From NCBI GenBank assembly GCA_900167215.1, contig FUZS01000020.1:1-52290 (forward strand): a stretch of 52,290 nucleotides of DNA, read 5' to 3'. This document shows positions 25,609-34,936 of the stretch, in pieces (the first letter of the stretch is position 1; each line of letters starts with the position of its first letter). Source of the stretch: [Eubacterium] yurii. GTDB taxonomy: Bacteria > Bacillota > Clostridia > Peptostreptococcales > Filifactoraceae. A model generated the notes under the pieces. That model was given only the letters and a program-made list of their open reading frames with translations. It did not search any database and was not told where the DNA came from. A program made the translations under genes and the position numbers.

Positions 25609-27390
25609 CTAACTTGCAATTTCATCCACGGTTTTTGAAATAAATCCTATAGTTTCAAGCAATGCTGAGTCAGTAGTGATATCGACACCTGCTACCTTGC
25701 AAAGCTCAACAGGATTTTTTTCTCCGCCCGATTTCAAAAATTCAATCCAATTTTTTGCATACTCTTGCTTTCCTCTTAATATATTTTGTGATACCACTGT
25801 AGATACCACAAGACCGGCAGAATATGTGTAAGAATACAATCCATCATAGTAGTGCGGTTGACGCATCCAAGTATATTTTGCACCTGTAAGATCTATATCT
25901 TGACCGAAGAAATCTCTATATGTTTCCTCCATCAAATCGCAGAGAATATAAGCATTAACACTTTCTCCACTGTCTACCAGTTTATACACCTTTCTTTGAT
26001 AGTCCGCTTCCAGAAGATGAGTTACAAAGTTATGATAGTAAGTATTTTCTATCATACAAGACAATGCCCATTTTTTAAACTTTTCATCCTTACTTTCTTC
26101 TATCAGATAACCTGTAAGCAACATTTCATTTAAAGTAGAAGGAGCTTCTACCAAATAAAGTGAGGGTTCTTGAGAAAAAGTACTGTTTTGTTGCTGAGAT
26201 AGTCTGAAATGTACTCCATGTCCTATCTCATGCACAAGAGTAAATACTTCGCTCAATAGTCCGCTCCACGATAAAAGTATGAACGGTTGCTTCTTGTAAG
26301 GGCTGGCACAAAATCCGCCTGTAGACTTACCAATGTTTTGTGCAAAATCAACCCAACGTTCCTCATCGTATTTTTCAGCTATTGACAGATATTTATCACC
26401 AAGTTTTGCCAGTGCACCAAGCACGTATTTTTTTGCCTCATCTATAGTTATAGTCGGTGCATAGTCGCTGTATAGTGGCAATTTCAAATCTGCAAAAGTC
26501 ACTTTGTCAAGTTTATGCTCTTTTTTTATAAGCTGTGCATATTTTCTCATTACAGGAGCCAGATGTTTCATGATAAGGTCTATCTGTCTGTCATACATCT
26601 CCCTTGTTACCTTTTGTTTGAACAAAAGATAGCCAAATATGCTGTCATAACCTCTCATCTTGGAAAGTATCTTTTCCTTTTGTACCTGAGTATTGTAATA
26701 TGTCGCTACTGTGTGTTTGTATTTATCCAAAGTTTGTGCGAAATTCTCATAAGCCTTACGTCTTACCTTAGTATTTGGCTCAAGTTGGTACTCATTTTCA
26801 AATTTAACAAAGCTCATTTCATAATTTTTGCCATCTATTTCAAAATCTTCAAAACTCATATCTACAAGTTTAGTATTGTCATAGCCTGTAAGTGGAGCTT
26901 CAAGCACAAGGTTGAGCTTTGACAAAGTCTCTTCCACTTCTTTAGAAAGTATATGCGGTTTTTCCAGTATCAAATCTTCAAAGTATGACTTGAAGTAAGG
27001 ATTTCCATCCCTACATTTTTCAAGCAAAGACACATCCAAAGTTGAAAGCTCACTTTCAAAAAACGACAAATCTCCAAATACTTCGGATATAATCATATCA
27101 AACTTACCGCTTCTCCTATTGCTCTCATCGTCAGTCATATCCACCGACTGAGTAAGTGAAACGTAGCAAATTGTGTGATCAACAAGTATTTGAATCTCTT
27201 CAAATACCTTCATAGCCTCAAGAATAGTCTTTTCATCCTTGAGATTATTCTCATACTTTTTTTTGAAGTCCTTTGACAAATTTACCAACTTATTCAAATC
27301 ATCTTCATAATCCTTTTCAGTATTATAAAGAGCATTTATATTCCATTTTAATTTTTCTTCAACTTCGCTTCTCTTTTTTATTTTCTCCAT
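25609..27390 (-). CDS. pepF: Oligoendopeptidase F (M3B metallopeptidase)
   Basis: 593 aa, matching PepF size. The zinc site HEIGHGVH (387-394) and the downstream glutamate in VEAPSTLNEMLL (about 25 residues later) fit M3 peptidases. FCASPYKKQPFILLSW and MRQPHYYDGLYSYTYSAGL are family-typical substrate-channel segments. It hydrolyses peptides of about 7-17 residues in the cytoplasm. It is transcribed alone from a promoter near 27497. A second, more distant M3 peptidase lies at 32007, so the window holds two members of the family. Confidence 0.94.
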   Translation of the reverse strand: MEKIKKRSEVEEKLKWNINALYNTEKDYEDDLNKLVNLSKDFKKKYENNLKDEKTILEAMKVFEEIQILVDHTICYVSLTQSVDMTDDESNRRSGKFDMIISEVFGDLSFFESELSTLDVSLLEKCRDGNPYFKSYFEDLILEKPHILSKEVEETLSKLNLVLEAPLTGYDNTKLVDMSFEDFEIDGKNYEMSFVKFENEYQLEPNTKVRRKAYENFAQTLDKYKHTVATYYNTQVQKEKILSKMRGYDSIFGYLLFKQKVTREMYDRQIDLIMKHLAPVMRKYAQLIKKEHKLDKVTFADLKLPLYSDYAPTITIDEAKKYVLGALAKLGDKYLSIAEKYDEERWVDFAQNIGKSTGGFCASPYKKQPFILLSWSGLLSEVFTLVHEIGHGVHFRLSQQQNSTFSQEPSLYLVEAPSTLNEMLLTGYLIEESKDEKFKKWALSCMIENTYYHNFVTHLLEADYQRKVYKLVDSGESVNAYILCDLMEETYRDFFGQDIDLTGAKYTWMRQPHYYDGLYSYTYSAGLVVSTVVSQNILRGKQEYAKNWIEFLKSGGEKNPVELCKVAGVDITTDSALLETIGFISKTVDEIAS

Positions 27391-27496
27391 TATTTCTCCT
27401 TATCAATATATAATCAATCATTTACATTTTATACTTATTTTTAATTTAAAATCAAATTTTGCCGATTTAAATCGAAAAAATGTTTTATTTAGTTAT

Positions 27497-27502
27497 ATTA
27501 TA
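27497..27502 (-). promoter_or_regulatory. Extended -10 promoter of pepF
   Basis: The minus strand reads TGTTATAAT, an extended -10 with perfect TATAAT. The upstream -35 is not convincing. It lies about 105 nt ahead of the pepF start, just inside the stop region of the CbiK gene. Confidence 0.45.
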
Positions 27503-27524
27503 ACAAATTTTTTTATTGTTAAAC

Positions 27525-28283
27525 TTAAATTATAGAATTTATCTTTTTTATGAAAAATTTACCAACTTCTTCATACTCCCCTAAGCCTTTTAATATCAGT
27601 TTTGCAACGATATTTTCACTTTTTAATATATTTTTCCAAGAATCATCTTCATCACCTGCCATATCATTGTTGGCATGATCTCCACACACCAACATAAAAG
27701 GTGTAAGATATACAGAATCTTCTCCATTATTTTTAAGCTTTATAACTATATCTTCTATTGTTATCTTTCCTTCCACAGTTCCTATATAGTATTTTTTGCT
27801 ATCTATCTTGTCCAGCTCTTCTTGGAGTCTATCATAAGATATGTCGTTTTTATGTTCAGAACCATGTCCCATCAAAACTATCGGATGTTCCAAATCCTTG
27901 TACAAACTATCAAGCAAGAGAGCTACATCGTGATAGTCCCTTTCTTCATGTAGCATAGCTGTAGTAACTTTGCAAGAGTCAAAGTTAAAGTCCTTAGTAA
28001 CTTTTAATATCTTTTCATATTCAAAGCCGGCTATTATATGAAGAGAAACTATAATTACATCTGTATATCCACTATCCTTTATTTTTGTCAGAGCTTCACT
28101 TACACTGTCTATATCTATGCCTTGATTTTTAAGTTTTCTTCTTATCATATTTGAAGTGTAGGCTTGGAATACATCGTAGTCTTTATACTCTTGAGCTATT
28201 ATATTTACAGTCTTATCTATATTATTTTTTCTGGCACTCTCGTAAGATGAACCAAAACTTACAAATAACATCGCTTTTTTCAT
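27525..28283 (-). CDS. cbiK: Anaerobic sirohydrochlorin cobaltochelatase (CbiK family)
   Basis: 252 aa with the CbiK N-terminus LFVSFGSSYESARKNNID. The two active-site histidines are visible in LMGHGSEHK (H140) and CGDHANNDMAGDEDDSW (H203), together with VEGK (E171). CbiK inserts Co2+ into sirohydrochlorin in anaerobic vitamin B12 synthesis; some homologues act on iron or haem-type tetrapyrroles. No other cobalamin gene and no cobalamin riboswitch is visible here, so the copy is isolated in the window. The absence of a signal peptide suggests a cytoplasmic enzyme. Confidence 0.92.
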   Translation of the reverse strand: MKKAMLFVSFGSSYESARKNNIDKTVNIIAQEYKDYDVFQAYTSNMIRRKLKNQGIDIDSVSEALTKIKDSGYTDVIIVSLHIIAGFEYEKILKVTKDFNFDSCKVTTAMLHEERDYHDVALLLDSLYKDLEHPIVLMGHGSEHKNDISYDRLQEELDKIDSKKYYIGTVEGKITIEDIVIKLKNNGEDSVYLTPFMLVCGDHANNDMAGDEDDSWKNILKSENIVAKLILKGLGEYEEVGKFFIKKINSII

Positions 28284-28431
28284 AATACATCATCTCCTTT
28301 TTATCTTCCTCATTTCAGTATTAATAAAGAAAATTAATATTATTACACTAACTATTATAATTATATCACAAAGAAAAAATAAAATATACACAATATTAGA
28401 TAAATTAACATAAATTTAAAATTTGAAAAGA

Positions 28432-28469
28432 AAAAAGCTCTTAAAGGAAAAATCTTCCAAGAGCTTTTT
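28432..28469 (-). terminator. Terminator after the small membrane protein gene
   Basis: AAAAAGCTCTT (28432-28442) and AAGAGCTTTTT (28459-28469) are perfect 11-bp arms around a 16-nt loop. It is 12 nt past the stop codon of the 28481 gene. The A/T tails on both sides allow action in either direction. Confidence 0.85.
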
Positions 28470-28480
28470 ATATTTTTATA

Positions 28481-28732
28481 TCATTTTTTGTTATTTGACT
28501 CACTAACCGTTTCTTTTTTACTCTCTATTTCATTGCTCTTTTCTTCAATCATCTTTTCTACAGATTTTCTAAACTCTACCAGATATTGTCTGATAAAAAA
28601 TATTATTATTGCACTGTCAACTGCCATTATAACAACAAATGCTTCTCCCCAAAAGCTACCATCTTCAACAATCAACAATCCCAAAAATAAATTGATAACA
28701 AATAAGACTAATGCAACAAAAATGTAGTACAT
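28481..28732 (-). CDS. Small two-helix membrane protein, function unknown
   Basis: 83 aa. Two membrane helices (about 2-21 and 29-47) are followed by a charged, Lys/Glu/Ser-rich tail of 35 residues. Start is supported by GGAGGTG seven bases upstream, and a strong terminator follows, so it is a real single-gene transcript. I do not recognise a family. Confidence 0.7.
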   Translation of the reverse strand: MYYIFVALVLFVINLFLGLLIVEDGSFWGEAFVVIMAVDSAIIIFFIRQYLVEFRKSVEKMIEEKSNEIESKKETVSESNNKK

Positions 28733-28976
28733 AAAAACACCTCCATCATTAATAAGTTGTTCACCTAATTAGCTCATTATATAAGTAGATTGTAGCACTT
28801 TATAACAATACAGTCAATTTTTACTTTATTTACATTTTCACTGCTTTTTAAGCCAATTTAAACAATTCAGTTTTACAATTTTGTATTTGTATTGTAACTT
28901 TAATTTATGTTGATTTTATTATAAAATATACTACATTATATTGTTGTAATAAATTATATGATTAAGGAGTTTTTGT

Positions 28977-29477
28977 ATGGACGGTTCTCTTATACTTTCA
29001 TTTTTTCTTATTTTCATCTTAAGAGTTGTAGATACTACGCTCAGTACCTTAACTACAATGTTTATGAGTCAAGGCAACAAAAAAATTGCACCGATTACAG
29101 GTTGCTTGCAAACTGCCACATGGGTAACTTGCCTTAATATTGTAATGTCTAAGCTCAGCAATCCTATAAATCTTTTAGTTTATGCTGTAGCTTACGGTTG
29201 TGGTATAGTAGTAGGTATAATGCTTGAGGAAATGATAGCATCAGGTAATGTCATAATTCAAGGCGTAATTGATGAAAAAGACAGTCACCTGGTAACTGAA
29301 CTTAGAAATATGAATCTTATGGTTACTGTAATTGACGGACAAGGTAGAGATCACAGTAAGAGATTGGTGATTTTCATTGCCCTTCAAAGGAAAAAATTAC
29401 CGGTTGTAAGAAAATTTTTGAGAGATCATAAGGTATTTATAACTGTTTCAAAAGGAGATATGTATCTTAATATATGA
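28977..29477 (+). CDS. DUF5698/DUF2179 membrane protein (UPF0316, YebE-like)
   Basis: 166 aa. Three membrane helices (about 3-20, 35-58, 66-86) with RVVDTTLSTLTTMFMSQG form the DUF5698 domain, and the soluble C-terminus (about 92-166, with TVIDGQGRDHSKRLVI) is a DUF2179 domain. The family is common in Firmicutes; DUF2179 is thought to bind a small ligand, but no activity is established. Its stop overlaps the start of ogt by 4 nt, so they are coupled. RBS AAGGAG is well placed. Confidence 0.85.
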   Translation: MDGSLILSFFLIFILRVVDTTLSTLTTMFMSQGNKKIAPITGCLQTATWVTCLNIVMSKLSNPINLLVYAVAYGCGIVVGIMLEEMIASGNVIIQGVIDEKDSHLVTELRNMNLMVTVIDGQGRDHSKRLVIFIALQRKKLPVVRKFLRDHKVFITVSKGDMYLNI

Positions 29478-29950
29478 AAACTTACTTTTATTCATACTCT
29501 CGTGACGACTATGATTTAACTCTGACTATTTTTCAGGAAGATGAATATATTACACGTATAAGCTTTACTCCTTATCAAGGTAATGAGTACAAAAAGCGAG
29601 AAACTGAAGAAATAAAAAAGTGCATAAGTCAAATATTTGAATATTTGGATAAAAAAAGAACTGCTTTTGACATAAAATATAGATTAAAAGATTATTCTAA
29701 CTTTGGTCAAAAGGTTATTGACATTGTATCTGCCATACCTTACGGCTCATATATGTATTACTCTGAAGTAGCAAAATCTGCAGGAAGTGAGAGAGCAGCA
29801 AGGGCAGTGGGTACTGTCATGGCAAAAAACGAACTTCCGATAATAATACCCTGCCACAGGGTAATAAGAGCAAGTCATGAAATAGGAAACTATGAAGGCG
29901 GTACAAAGCTCAAAAAAAGACTTTTGGAACTGGAAGGATTTTATAAGTAA
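29474..29950 (+). CDS. ogt: Methylated-DNA--[protein]-cysteine S-methyltransferase
   Basis: 158 aa. The suicide active site IIPCHRVI is intact with Cys127, and it is preceded by the helix-turn-helix arginine finger GSERAARAVGTVMAKN. Upstream FGQKVIDIVSAIPYGSYMYYSEVA is the usual lead-in. The protein removes methyl groups from O6-methylguanine by irreversible transfer to its cysteine. The N-terminal domain is a typical Ogt type. Starts within the end of the DUF2179 gene; the next gene follows after 55 nt. Confidence 0.95.
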   Translation: MKTYFYSYSRDDYDLTLTIFQEDEYITRISFTPYQGNEYKKRETEEIKKCISQIFEYLDKKRTAFDIKYRLKDYSNFGQKVIDIVSAIPYGSYMYYSEVAKSAGSERAARAVGTVMAKNELPIIIPCHRVIRASHEIGNYEGGTKLKKRLLELEGFYK

Positions 29951-30005
29951 AAACAGTTTAGTATGTATTAAGGAAAAAGAATCAAAAAAAGCAAGAGGAA
30001 AGATT

Positions 30006-31994
30006 ATGAAGAAAAAAGCAATTTTATCAACATTGTTAATCACAATGAACATCTGTAGCATATCAAATGCACAGATACTTGATCAAACGGTATATAACAT
30101 ACCTTTATCATCATCAATTACATTAAAAAAAGTACAGGAGCACTATGGAAATTCATACAACAGTTTCAATATGCTTGAAGTTGATTTGAATGATCCAAAC
30201 AACTCCATAGATGTACTTTTCAACACAACAGGACTTTACAAGACTATGAGTATCAGCAACACTGCAAACAGCACTCCTAATCTGGTAGGAGCGGTGAATG
30301 CGGACTTTTTTTTGTTACAGGGCTTCACATCATCTATAGGTGCCATAGTCAAAAATGGAAAGGTACTGTCATCTCCTGCTGAAAATTATGGTAAATATGC
30401 AAGTATGATAGTGACTAATGACAATAAAGTCAGCTTTGAATATATCAATCCCTATGTTGTACTTAGAAATGAAACTCAAAACAAGGATTATTTCGTTCCC
30501 GCTATGAATAAAGTCATAAGTGACTCATATAACGGCATAACAATAAGGACTTCCGACTACTCTTATACTACTCTTGGCAAAAATGACAAGAACAAGAACA
30601 GAGTTGAGATAATAGTAGGCAGTGACAATGTTGTGAAGGAAGTAAGAGTAGGACAGACATACACTCAAATACCTTATGGCGGTTTTGCGATTATATCCTG
30701 CAATATTGACGACAAAGAATTGCCTAATAAATTCAAAGTTGGAGACAAACTCGATGTATCTTTGGACATTATCTTAAAAAGATCTAATATCAAGACCATA
30801 ATAGGTGGAGGATCAATACTTATAAAAAATGGAGAAAAAACTCCTATAACATCTAAAATCCCCGGAAAGGCTCAAAGAACTGCTGCAGCTATAACAAAGG
30901 ACAATAAGTTGGTGCTGTTTACAAATGACGGTAGACTCTCAAGCAGTGCCGGTCTTGATGAACAAGATTTGCAAAACTATTTCCACTCACTTGGATACAA
31001 GGATGCGATGATATTTGACGGTGGTGGCTCTACTCAAATGGTTGTTGACGGAAAAACTCAAAACCAACAATACGGTGAAAGAAAGGTAATCAACGCCATA
31101 GCAGTAAAAAATGAAAAACAAAAGGGAGACATTGCAAAGGTAAATGTCACTCCTCTAAAAGACATCATATATGTGGGGGACAATGTGGAAGTTATTGCAT
31201 CTGCACAGGACTCTGCCGGCTCAAAGGTGACAAAATACAATACAAATAACTTTGCACTTGCAACAAGCGGATTTAACAGCAATGTATCAGCAAGATTTAT
31301 AACTCCTACTACAGCAGGTAGCGGTACAATAACAGCCTCTGTACAAGGTGTATCAGGCAGTGCTAATGTAACTGTCCTGCCGGCTCACCAAACAGATGAT
31401 AAACAAAAGCAGGATACTAAGGGAACAAAAAAATTCAATGTATTTTCAAATATGGATGACGGTTCCGATTTGATATCAACTGTGGTAAAATCAAAGATTT
31501 CTTCATTGACAAAAGGCAATGACAACAACCTTATAATAGGAAACAGTGACGAAAGCTTTACAAAAGCTATAAGCGGAAATTCACAAAGCATAAATAATTA
31601 CACTCCTAATAAAATACTTGGCAATACGACAATAATTTCTGTCAACAATACTGTAAATATATCAAGTAATCCGGCTCAGTGGAACAATATCAAAACTGCC
31701 CTTGAATCAGGCAGCAAAAACGTAATAATTGCAATGCTCGGTGGAAACTCTATCAGCTCTTCTTCGGAGCAAAATCTTCTTGACAAGATGCTTGAAAAAT
31801 ATGCCAAAAATAAAAATATCTATGTAATATACAAAGGTGGCAATAACGACGGATACAAGAGAGGAAATGTAAGCTATATAGGGATAGTTGATCTAAGCAA
31901 GCAAAACTATAGTGACTTATCAAATGTAAAATATCTTGAAATGTACGAAGATGAAAATCAAAATATTGTATATAAATTTAAAAATATAATGTAA
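30006..31994 (+). CDS. Secreted phosphodiester glycosidase (NAGPA/DUF2233) with Ig-like and C-terminal domains
   Basis: 662 aa from ATG 30006. A longer frame beginning at 29892 overlaps ogt and lacks a binding site, whereas 30006 follows AGAGGAAAG and opens a clear signal peptide (MKKKAILSTLL to SNAQ). The catalytic domain (about 40-365) has VNADFF, a TNDGR segment and IFDGGGSTQMVV, as in the NAGPA/phosphodiester glycosidase family that removes GlcNAc from phosphodiester-linked sugars. A bacterial Ig-like domain (about 370-455) and a C-terminal domain of about 190 residues that may be a degenerate phosphoesterase follow. It probably trims envelope glycopolymers. A second family member is at 47332. 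Confidence 0.85.
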   Translation: MKKKAILSTLLITMNICSISNAQILDQTVYNIPLSSSITLKKVQEHYGNSYNSFNMLEVDLNDPNNSIDVLFNTTGLYKTMSISNTANSTPNLVGAVNADFFLLQGFTSSIGAIVKNGKVLSSPAENYGKYASMIVTNDNKVSFEYINPYVVLRNETQNKDYFVPAMNKVISDSYNGITIRTSDYSYTTLGKNDKNKNRVEIIVGSDNVVKEVRVGQTYTQIPYGGFAIISCNIDDKELPNKFKVGDKLDVSLDIILKRSNIKTIIGGGSILIKNGEKTPITSKIPGKAQRTAAAITKDNKLVLFTNDGRLSSSAGLDEQDLQNYFHSLGYKDAMIFDGGGSTQMVVDGKTQNQQYGERKVINAIAVKNEKQKGDIAKVNVTPLKDIIYVGDNVEVIASAQDSAGSKVTKYNTNNFALATSGFNSNVSARFITPTTAGSGTITASVQGVSGSANVTVLPAHQTDDKQKQDTKGTKKFNVFSNMDDGSDLISTVVKSKISSLTKGNDNNLIIGNSDESFTKAISGNSQSINNYTPNKILGNTTIISVNNTVNISSNPAQWNNIKTALESGSKNVIIAMLGGNSISSSSEQNLLDKMLEKYAKNKNIYVIYKGGNNDGYKRGNVSYIGIVDLSKQNYSDLSNVKYLEMYEDENQNIVYKFKNIM

Positions 31995-32006
31995 TAAGGA
32001 GATACT

Positions 32007-33698
32007 ATGAAATTCAGCCAAATGAAATACCAAAGACCTGATATGGACGAGGTAACAAAACATCTCAAAAAAGTAAAACAAGATATAGAAAATGCTACTT
32101 CCGGTGAAGAATTGGTCGAAATCATAAAAGACTATAACAACAATTTTTCTAAGAACCTGCAAACTATGTCAAGTCTTGCTCATGTAAGATATACAATAAA
32201 TACTAAGGATGAGTTTTACGACAAAGAAAATGAGTTTTGGGATGAAAATAACCCTATAATCGAAGCCTTATCAACTGATATATCAAGGGCAATATATGAA
32301 TCAAAATTCAGAAAAGATTTGGTAGATGCTTTTGGCGAATTTTATATACAACTTTTGAAATGCGAATTGATATTAGATGAAAGAGCTGTTCCTTTCATGC
32401 AAAAGGAAAATGAGCTGATAACTAAGTATTCCAAGATAATCGCCAACTCAAAGATAGAATTTAGAGGAAAGACTTACACTTACTCTCAGATGGCTCCCCT
32501 ACTTCAAAATACTGATAGAGATTTTAGAAAAGAGGCATTTGAAGCAAGAAACAGATTTTTTGAAGAACACGAGGAAGAATTTGACCAAATCTATGACGAG
32601 ATGGTACATCTAAGACATGATATGGCAAAGGCTCTTGGATTTGACAACTACATTGAGCTAAGATACAAAATGCTCAAAAGAGTGGATTACAATTTTGAAG
32701 ATGTGTCAAAGTACAGAGAAAAAATACTCAAAGTATTTTCTCCACTTGCAATAAAAATCAGAAAAAAACAAGCAGAAAATCTTGGCATAAAAGATTTTAA
32801 ATTTTACGACAGAGCACTTGATTTCAAGGATGGAAATTCAACTCCTGATGGAGATTACAACTTCATAGTATCAAATGCTCAAAAGATGTATAGGGAGCTT
32901 AGCAAGGAAACAGGTGAGTTCTTCGACTTTATGGTGGAAAATGAGCTTATGGATTTGCTTGCCAAAGAGGGAAAAAGGTCAGGAGGATATTGCACAAGCT
33001 TTGACAAGTACAAGGCACCGTTTATATTTTCTAATTTCAACGGTACAAACGGAGACATAGATGTCATTACTCACGAGGCTGGACATGCCTTCCAAAACTA
33101 TATGTCACAAGATATGATACTGTCTGATTTTATATGGCCTTCTTATGAATCTTGTGAAATTCACTCTATGTCTATGGAATTTTTGACATGGCCTTGGATG
33201 AGTCTCTTCTTTGGAAAAAATGAAGACAAGTTCAAATATTCAGCGCTTAAAGGCTCTATTTCATTCCTACCTTATGGTGTAACTGTAGACCACTTCCAAC
33301 AGTTTGTTTATGAAAATCCTGATGCAACGCCTGAGCAAAGAAAGGCAAAATACAGAGAGCTTGAGCTTATGTACCAAAGCGACTTGGACTATGACAATGA
33401 CTTCCTTTCAAAGGGAACATATTGGTATTGTCAACCACATATATTCCAAGCCCCATTTTACTATATTGATTACACCTTGGCACAGGTGTGTGCTTTCCAA
33501 TATTTACTCAAATACTTGGAAGACAAGGATACAACTCTACAAGACTATATTACACTTTGCAAGGCAGGAGGCTCAGCATCATTCTTCAATTTACTTAATA
33601 TAGGAAAGTTGGAAAATCCTATGACAACTGATGTTTTGGAGACAATAGCTCCAAAACTTGAAGCATTGCTTGATGAAATAGGCAAAAGAATAAAATAA
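32007..33698 (+). CDS. M3 family oligoendopeptidase
   Basis: 563 aa. Zinc-binding HEAGHAFQNY with HEAGH at 356-360, followed about 25 residues later by ESCEIHSMSMEF, which supplies the third ligand. It resembles the M3B oligoendopeptidases of Firmicutes that lack PepF-type N-terminal sequence. Cytoplasmic (no signal). The start follows AAGGAG and lies 12 nt after the stop of the secreted glycosidase, so the two are co-transcribed although they act in different compartments. A terminator follows at 33743. The window also has pepF at 25609. Confidence 0.92.
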   Translation: MKFSQMKYQRPDMDEVTKHLKKVKQDIENATSGEELVEIIKDYNNNFSKNLQTMSSLAHVRYTINTKDEFYDKENEFWDENNPIIEALSTDISRAIYESKFRKDLVDAFGEFYIQLLKCELILDERAVPFMQKENELITKYSKIIANSKIEFRGKTYTYSQMAPLLQNTDRDFRKEAFEARNRFFEEHEEEFDQIYDEMVHLRHDMAKALGFDNYIELRYKMLKRVDYNFEDVSKYREKILKVFSPLAIKIRKKQAENLGIKDFKFYDRALDFKDGNSTPDGDYNFIVSNAQKMYRELSKETGEFFDFMVENELMDLLAKEGKRSGGYCTSFDKYKAPFIFSNFNGTNGDIDVITHEAGHAFQNYMSQDMILSDFIWPSYESCEIHSMSMEFLTWPWMSLFFGKNEDKFKYSALKGSISFLPYGVTVDHFQQFVYENPDATPEQRKAKYRELELMYQSDLDYDNDFLSKGTYWYCQPHIFQAPFYYIDYTLAQVCAFQYLLKYLEDKDTTLQDYITLCKAGGSASFFNLLNIGKLENPMTTDVLETIAPKLEALLDEIGKRIK

Positions 33699-33742
33699 AT
33701 CTAAATTCTTTTTATTAATTTAGAATATTATTACAACAATAT

Positions 33743-33790
33743 AAAAAGACTCTCTGAATATAGGATTATGCTATTACAAAGAGTCTTTTA
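33743..33790. terminator. Bidirectional terminator between the M3 peptidase and vanZ-like genes
   Basis: AAAAGACTCT (33744-33753) pairs with AGAGTCTTTT (33780-33789) around a 26-nt loop. The loop and right arm (GATTATGCTATTACAAAGAG) resemble those of the terminators at 34937-34984 and 42142-42187. It ends 24 bp before the repeat copy C1. Confidence 0.85.
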
Positions 33791-33813
33791 TTTTTACGCT
33801 GAAGATATACTCA

Positions 33814-33928
33814 TACTAATCACCATTTATAAAACCAAGTATTTATTTAAAATGACTCTATCCATGGCAGAGATTTTCAATAACTTTTCTGTAACATAAC
33901 TACATGGCTTTTTAACAGGTTTGTAGTA
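33814..33928 (+). repeat. Dispersed TACTAA-ended repeat, copy C left unit
   Basis: 115 bp starting TACTAATCACCATTTATAA and ending GGTTTGTAGTA. It aligns with 41784-41900 through identical blocks CTAATCACCATTTATAA and GGCTTTTT, with AGATT and CAATAA between them. It directly abuts the stop codon of the vanZ-like gene. Confidence 0.7.
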
Positions 33929-34426
33929 TCATATATTAGCCAAAAATAAAATTACGAATAGAGCTGTTAATAAAGCCGCACAAACTATACTTATAATATT
34001 TATACTTTTTACCCAATTATCTTTTAAAAGTTTTGCCATGAGTATTGAAATAACAAGCCCTACAATTCCACCTAATGTATTTGAAATAATATCGGTAATA
34101 TCACTTGCACCAATAGCAAAAATATATTGTATTAACTCAAATATAAAGCTTGTAGCAAAAATAAGCAAAATTTTCTTTAATATTGACTTTTTATCCATCA
34201 AAGTATGCAAGAACAATCCATACGGGATAAATGCTAAGGCATTTAAAATTATCTCGCTTATATCGGCCTTTCCATTTACTATTGCAGGTTGACTAAAAGG
34301 AATTAAGTTGATATTTCTTATTTGTGGAAAGTCCTTAATGGAAAATTCCATCTTAAACACAATAACCCATATTAATGCTAACAAGTAGAATAGCATCAAG
34401 GCTAAGGTGATTTTTTTCGATTTCAT
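33929..34426 (-). CDS. VanZ family membrane protein
   Basis: 165 aa from ATG 34426 (a start nine codons earlier is rejected: GGGGGTG seven bases ahead supports 34426). Four or five membrane helices with the VanZ pattern: IRNINLIPFSQP near 38-49, ILNALAFIPYGLFLHTLM near 59-76 and ASDITDIISNTLGGIVGL near 107-124. VanZ-like proteins give low-level teicoplanin resistance in one known case; most members are of unknown function. It has its own extended -10 promoter (34627-34655) and lies between the left and right ends of a dispersed repeat, which is unusual for a chromosomal gene. Confidence 0.88.
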   Translation of the reverse strand: MKSKKITLALMLFYLLALIWVIVFKMEFSIKDFPQIRNINLIPFSQPAIVNGKADISEIILNALAFIPYGLFLHTLMDKKSILKKILLIFATSFIFELIQYIFAIGASDITDIISNTLGGIVGLVISILMAKLLKDNWVKSINIISIVCAALLTALFVILFLANI

Positions 34427-34626
34427 TCGACACCCCCAAATTAAATAAATCATTTTTATAATCTTTTTATTCTAATAACTTTCTTATTAAAATATAGAGT
34501 AATGTATTTTTAATACTTTTATATTCCAATTAAATTCTCAATAAATATTATACTTAATATTAACATTAGTAGGCTAAGCTATAGTTTAGTGTTATAGTCT
34601 TTCTTTTTTCCATATATCGTGTAATC

Positions 34627-34655
34627 ATTATAACATAAGCATAGAGTATAATCAA
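34627..34655 (-). promoter_or_regulatory. Promoter of the vanZ-like gene
   Basis: Minus strand: TTGATT (34650-34655), 17 nt, TATAAT (34627-34632), with TG one base ahead of the -10. Predicted start near 34620 gives a leader of about 195 nt. The remainder of the 34427-35011 gap holds repeat C2, the SLH terminator and featureless AT-rich DNA. Confidence 0.75.
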
Positions 34656-34732
34656 ATTGCACCAGCTTAAATTAAGTGCCTATATATGTATTTATCACTT
34701 AATTGCTATTTATCTATAAATATCTAATGTAA

Positions 34733-34864
34733 TACTAAACTCTATTTAAAATATGGTTTTTATTAATTCTTTACTTGTGATACTCTATAGTATATCCTTA
34801 GTTAATAAATATTTGGTTTATCATTTTTTACAAAATATTTCCATTTTTCTATTAGATTTTAGTA
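34733..34864 (+). repeat. Dispersed TACTAA-ended repeat, copy C right unit
   Basis: 132 bp with inverted ends TACTAAACTCT and AGATTTTAGTA (10 of 11 positions complementary). It aligns with the minus strand of 5948-6069, sharing CTTGTGAT, TTACAAAATA and TAGATTTTAGTA in order. It is preceded and followed by TAA, a possible 3-bp target duplication. Confidence 0.72.
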
Positions 34865-34936
34865 TAAAAATAAATGATATAATCTTAAAATCTATAATTG
34901 CAAATACAGATAAATATTTTCATTAACTTTTGACAT

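Noticed and set aside
27480-27520. Rex operator near pepF (AACAA...TTGTT)
   Set aside because: The arms are in the opposite order from the Rex consensus.
28284-28431. Cobalamin riboswitch ahead of cbiK
   Set aside because: The region has no G-rich B12-box-like sequence or long structured leader.
29892-30005. N-terminal extension of the secreted glycosidase
   Set aside because: It overlaps ogt, and the ATG at 30006 has an RBS and starts a signal peptide.
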